This document shows, piece after piece, positions 38,169 to 40,709 of a DNA stretch of 40,709 nucleotides. The DNA comes from an uncultured Granulosicoccaceae bacterium. GTDB taxonomy: Bacteria; Pseudomonadota; Gammaproteobacteria; Granulosicoccales; Granulosicoccaceae. Made by a program: the position numbers and the translations under genes. The notes below the pieces were generated by a model, which saw nothing but the letters and a program-made list of their open reading frames with translations, was not told where the DNA came from and did no database searches. The stretch's first letter is position 1; every line of letters starts with the position of its first letter. Location: NCBI GenBank assembly GCA_938035945.1, contig CALHOU010000096.1:1-40709 (forward strand), given 5' to 3'.

Positions 38169-40196
38169 CTAGCTTACTGACTCCTCCCCCCTAAATACGT
38201 TCTCCCGCAATTGGTCGAGCTGATCGCGCAGCTGCGCCGCCTGCTCAAATTCTAAATTGCGGGCACATTCGTACATTTGTTTCTCGATCTGGCTCATTTT
38301 CTTGGTCGCCTGAGCCGCGGTTAGCGAACTAAAATCATCTTTCGACGCCGCCTCTTTACCGCGTCCGCGGCGCTTATCACGCCCTTTACCCGGCGCATCT
38401 CCTGCTTCCATAACATCGCGAATCGACTTCGTGATGCCCTTGGGCGTTATTCCGTGTTTTTCGTTGTGCGCTTGCTGCACCTCACGCCGCCGATTGGTTT
38501 CTTCGATCGCGCGTTGCATGGAGCCGGTTATTGTATCGCCGTACAGGATAGCCCTGCCTTCGAGGTTACGGGCCGCACGCCCGATGGTTTGTATCAGTGA
38601 GCGATCTGAGCGCAAAAAGCCTTCTTTATCGGCGTCAAGAATCGCCACCAAAGACACCTCTGGCATATCCAAGCCCTCGCGTAACAGGTTGATACCAACT
38701 ACGACATCAAACACACCTAAACGCAAATCACGAATAATCTCACTGCGTTCGACCGTATCGACATCGGAATGCAGATACCGTACTTTAACATCGTGATCGG
38801 ATAAGTAATCGGTTAAATCTTCCGACATGCGTTTCGTTAACGTGGTGATCAGAACACGTTCATTACGCTCTACCCGCTTATTGATTTCCGATAGCACATC
38901 ATCAACTTGGGTCTTTACTGGCCGCACTTCAACTTGCGGGTCTAGCAAACCCGTTGGGCGCACAACCAATTCCACCACGGAATCAGCATGGGCTTTTTCA
39001 TAGTTGCCAGGGGTTGCCGATACGAACACGGCCTGTGGTGCGAGCAATTCAAACTCTTCAAATTTTAGTGGCCGGTTATCCAGTGCCGACAATAAACGAA
39101 AACCATAGTTGACCAGATTCTCTTTACGCGAGCGATCGCCTTTATACATAGCGCCAAGCTGCGGTACAGTAACGTGGCTTTCATCAATGAATAACAAACT
39201 GCCCTGCGGTAAATAGTCAAATAAGCACGGCGGTGGCTCGCCCGGCCCACGACCGGATAAATAACGCGAGTAGTTTTCAATACCCGAGCAATATCCCAAC
39301 TCGTAAATCATTTCCAAATCAAATTGCGTACGTTGCTGTAAGCGTTGTGCTTCAACCAACTTACCAGCATCACGCAATTGTTCCAGTCGCTCTTTTAATT
39401 CTTCCTTAATTTCATCAACGGCTGCAAGTAGCCTTTCGCGTGGCGTTACATAATGCGTTTTAGGGTAGATGGTCAATCGCGGTACTTTTCGTACTACTTC
39501 ACCGGTTAAGGGGTCGAAGTAACTTAGAGCTTCAATTTCTTCATCGAACAATTCAACCCTGATCGCATCGCGTTCAGAATCGGCCGGATAGATATCTATG
39601 ATCTCGCCACGTACACGATAGGTACCACGCTTGAGTTCAACATCGTTGCGCTGGTATTGCAGCTCGGCTAAACGGCGCAACACTTTGCGTTGATCGATAA
39701 TTTCACCGCGCGATAGGTGCAATACCATTTGGTGGTATTGCTGCGGGTCGCCCAGTCCGTAAATGGAAGACACGGTGGCTACGATGATGGTGTCTTTACG
39801 CTCAAACAGCGCCTTGGTGGCAGACAAGCGCATTTGCTCGATGTGCTCATTGATGGAGGAATCTTTCTCAATGAACAGGTCGCTGGCAGGCACGTAAGCT
39901 TCTGGCTGGTAGTAGTCGTAGTACGAGACAAAATACTCAACAGAATTGTTCGGGAAGAAGGCTTTGAATTCGCCGTAGAGCTGGGCGGCTAAGGTTTTAT
40001 TGGGCGCCAGAACAATGGCTGGGCGCTGCTGTTTTTGGATGATATTGGCAATGGTGAAGGTCTTACCTGACCCGGTAACACCCAAAAGCGTTTGGTACGC
40101 GAGCCCATCATCGATGCCAGAACACAGGGATTCGATGGCGGCTGGTTGCTGCCCAGCCGGCGCAAAACTCGTCTGCAGGTCAAAGACTTTGGTCAT
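38169..40196 (-). CDS. uvrB: UvrB, excinuclease ABC subunit B
   Basis: A 675-residue helicase-like damage-verification subunit of nucleotide excision repair. Walker A (GVTGSGKT) is at 39-46, the beta-hairpin ([12 protein letters not shown]) near 92-103, and the later helicase motifs ([33 protein letters not shown]) follow. The C-terminal UVR motif, which binds UvrC, is at about 633-661 after a basic Lys/Arg/Gly-rich linker. Length is normal. It is divergent from tRNA-Asn; no LexA box is recognised in the 119 bases between. Confidence 0.97.
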   Translation of the reverse strand: MTKVFDLQTSFAPAGQQPAAIESLCSGIDDGLAYQTLLGVTGSGKTFTIANIIQKQQRPAIVLAPNKTLAAQLYGEFKAFFPNNSVEYFVSYYDYYQPEAYVPASDLFIEKDSSINEHIEQMRLSATKALFERKDTIIVATVSSIYGLGDPQQYHQMVLHLSRGEIIDQRKVLRRLAELQYQRNDVELKRGTYRVRGEIIDIYPADSERDAIRVELFDEEIEALSYFDPLTGEVVRKVPRLTIYPKTHYVTPRERLLAAVDEIKEELKERLEQLRDAGKLVEAQRLQQRTQFDLEMIYELGYCSGIENYSRYLSGRGPGEPPPCLFDYLPQGSLLFIDESHVTVPQLGAMYKGDRSRKENLVNYGFRLLSALDNRPLKFEEFELLAPQAVFVSATPGNYEKAHADSVVELVVRPTGLLDPQVEVRPVKTQVDDVLSEINKRVERNERVLITTLTKRMSEDLTDYLSDHDVKVRYLHSDVDTVERSEIIRDLRLGVFDVVVGINLLREGLDMPEVSLVAILDADKEGFLRSDRSLIQTIGRAARNLEGRAILYGDTITGSMQRAIEETNRRREVQQAHNEKHGITPKGITKSIRDVMEAGDAPGKGRDKRRGRGKEAASKDDFSSLTAAQATKKMSQIEKQMYECARNLEFEQAAQLRDQLDQLRENVFRGEESVS

Positions 40197-40274
40197 TTGG
40201 GCCGTAGAAACTCTCTGAGAGCCCTATTGTACGCTAGAAACGGCACTTTTCCTGCACATTGATTCAAGTTACGA

Positions 40275-40303
40275 TTGACCCGACGAGATAAGCACACTAC
40301 AAT
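40275..40303 (+). promoter_or_regulatory. Promoter of tRNA-Asn
   Basis: TTGACC (40275-40280) and TACAAT (40298-40303) are exactly 17 bases apart, a strong sigma-70 promoter. The predicted start lies only a few bases before the mature tRNA 5' end. Confidence 0.8.
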
Positions 40304-40315
40304 TGTCGGCTCAGT

Positions 40316-40391
40316 TCCCTGGTAGCTCAGTTGGTAGAGCAAATGACTGTTAATCATTGGGTCGGTGGTTCGAGCCCGCCCCAGGGAGCCA
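40316..40391 (+). tRNA. tRNA-Asn (GTT anticodon)
   Basis: A 76-base cloverleaf. The acceptor stem is TCCCTGG/CCAGGGA, the D-arm GCTCAGTTGGTAGAGC, and the anticodon stem AATGA/TCATT with loop CTGTTAA, giving anticodon GTT at 40349-40351. The T-arm contains GGTTCGAGCC. The CCA end is encoded. Confidence 0.96.
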
Positions 40392-40399
40392 CTTTATTC

Positions 40400-40440
40400 A
40401 AGGCGCTACGTTTAGATGTTCAGTTTAGACGTAGCGCTTT
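40400..40440 (+). terminator. Terminator of tRNA-Asn
   Basis: A 12-pair stem (40400-40411 with 40429-40440, one G-T pair) around a 17-base loop, ending TTTCTT. It begins nine bases after the tRNA and would also sit downstream of the convergent kinase gene. Confidence 0.75.
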
Positions 40441-40498
40441 CTTAAATCCTGCGACGCGACGGTGCACGTTTCCCCATAACCATCTGAACGCTTGATTA

Positions 40499-40709
40499 TT
40501 AACTACCCAACGCGTTCATGGCGGATTGAAAAAAATCCTCATCACCAAAATTACCTGATTTCAATGCCAATACGGCAGTGCTCCCCACAATACGCATGGC
40601 AGGTACGCCTTGCGCTATTTTCGGTCCGATGAGCATTTGTCTGGCTTGCAATGCCTGACTTACAGCGCCCGAAGTTTCACCACCCGCCACGACAAACCGC
40701 TCTACTCCT
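40499..40709 (-). CDS. otnK: OtnK-type four-carbon acid sugar kinase, C-terminal part
   Basis: The last 69 codons of a gene that enters from the right edge. The reading frame is open to the window end and reads GVERFVVAGGETSGAVSQAL, then IGPKIAQGVPAMRI and LALKSGNFGDEDFF. This is the nucleotide-binding C-terminal end of DUF1537 proteins, which include 3-oxo-tetronate 4-kinase (OtnK) and D-erythronate/threonate kinases. A GTG inside this frame is not a real start. The exact substrate cannot be decided from this fragment. Confidence 0.8.
   Translation of the reverse strand, partial: GVERFVVAGGETSGAVSQALQARQMLIGPKIAQGVPAMRIVGSTAVLALKSGNFGDEDFFQSAMNALGS

Noticed and set aside
40197..40315. LexA box before uvrB
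   Set aside because: No CTG-N10-CAG sequence with the expected AT-rich core was found between uvrB and tRNA-Asn.

Overview
The window looks like chromosome of a free-living, probably marine, gammaproteobacterium with moderate GC content. The evidence is the house-keeping gene content and order: clpS-clpA facing infA, serS next to crcB, mnmA-hflD, acnB, uvrB, a DUF1249 (YqiB-type) protein and a DUF4124 protein. No species can be named from sequence alone. I see no insertion sequence, phage gene or CRISPR array.

Region 1 (1-7400, minus strand) is one operon. An AMP-forming acyl-CoA ligase is followed by livG, livH, livM, livK and livF of a branched-chain-amino-acid-type ABC importer, then the first codons of a second ligase that resembles phenylacetate-CoA ligase. 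The genes overlap or nearly touch. An 18-bp perfect palindrome sits between the -35 and -10 elements of the likely promoter. This is the geometry of MerR-family regulators, and the sequence resembles the LiuR operator. The operon probably imports a carboxylic acid and activates it as a CoA thioester.

Region 2 (7454-13889) is house-keeping: serS and the fluoride channel gene crcB; a DUF4124 and a DUF1249 protein; infA; and the ClpS adaptor with the ClpA unfoldase. It ends in a 350-bp gap without a gene.

Region 3 (13890-31110) is an exopolysaccharide locus. A ten-gene minus-strand operon starts at 25656. In order of transcription it encodes a short Wza-like export lipoprotein, a GumC/Wzz-like copolymerase, a CpsD-like ATPase with a broken P-loop, an outer-membrane beta-barrel, a GT4 glycosyltransferase, a polysaccharide-deacetylase-like protein, a Wzx-like flippase, a GT2 glycosyltransferase, a second deacetylase and a Wzy-like polymerase with arginine-rich tails. 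Upstream are a priming sugar transferase on the minus strand and two small plus-strand genes on either side of it. Each small gene encodes a cytoplasmic J-domain with a single membrane anchor. Two plus-strand sugar-nucleotide genes follow: a TviB-type UDP-GlcNAc dehydrogenase and a uronate 4-epimerase-type enzyme. Together these make a nearly complete Wzx/Wzy-type pathway. Its unusual parts are the pair of membrane J-proteins, the degenerate ATPase and the short exporter paired with a separate beta-barrel.

Region 4 (31139-40709) holds a DUF218 (YdcF/ElyC-like) protein, a CysB-like LysR regulator, mnmA, hflD, a cupin, acnB, uvrB, tRNA-Asn with a clear promoter and terminator, and the C-terminus of an OtnK-type sugar-acid kinase that runs off the right edge.
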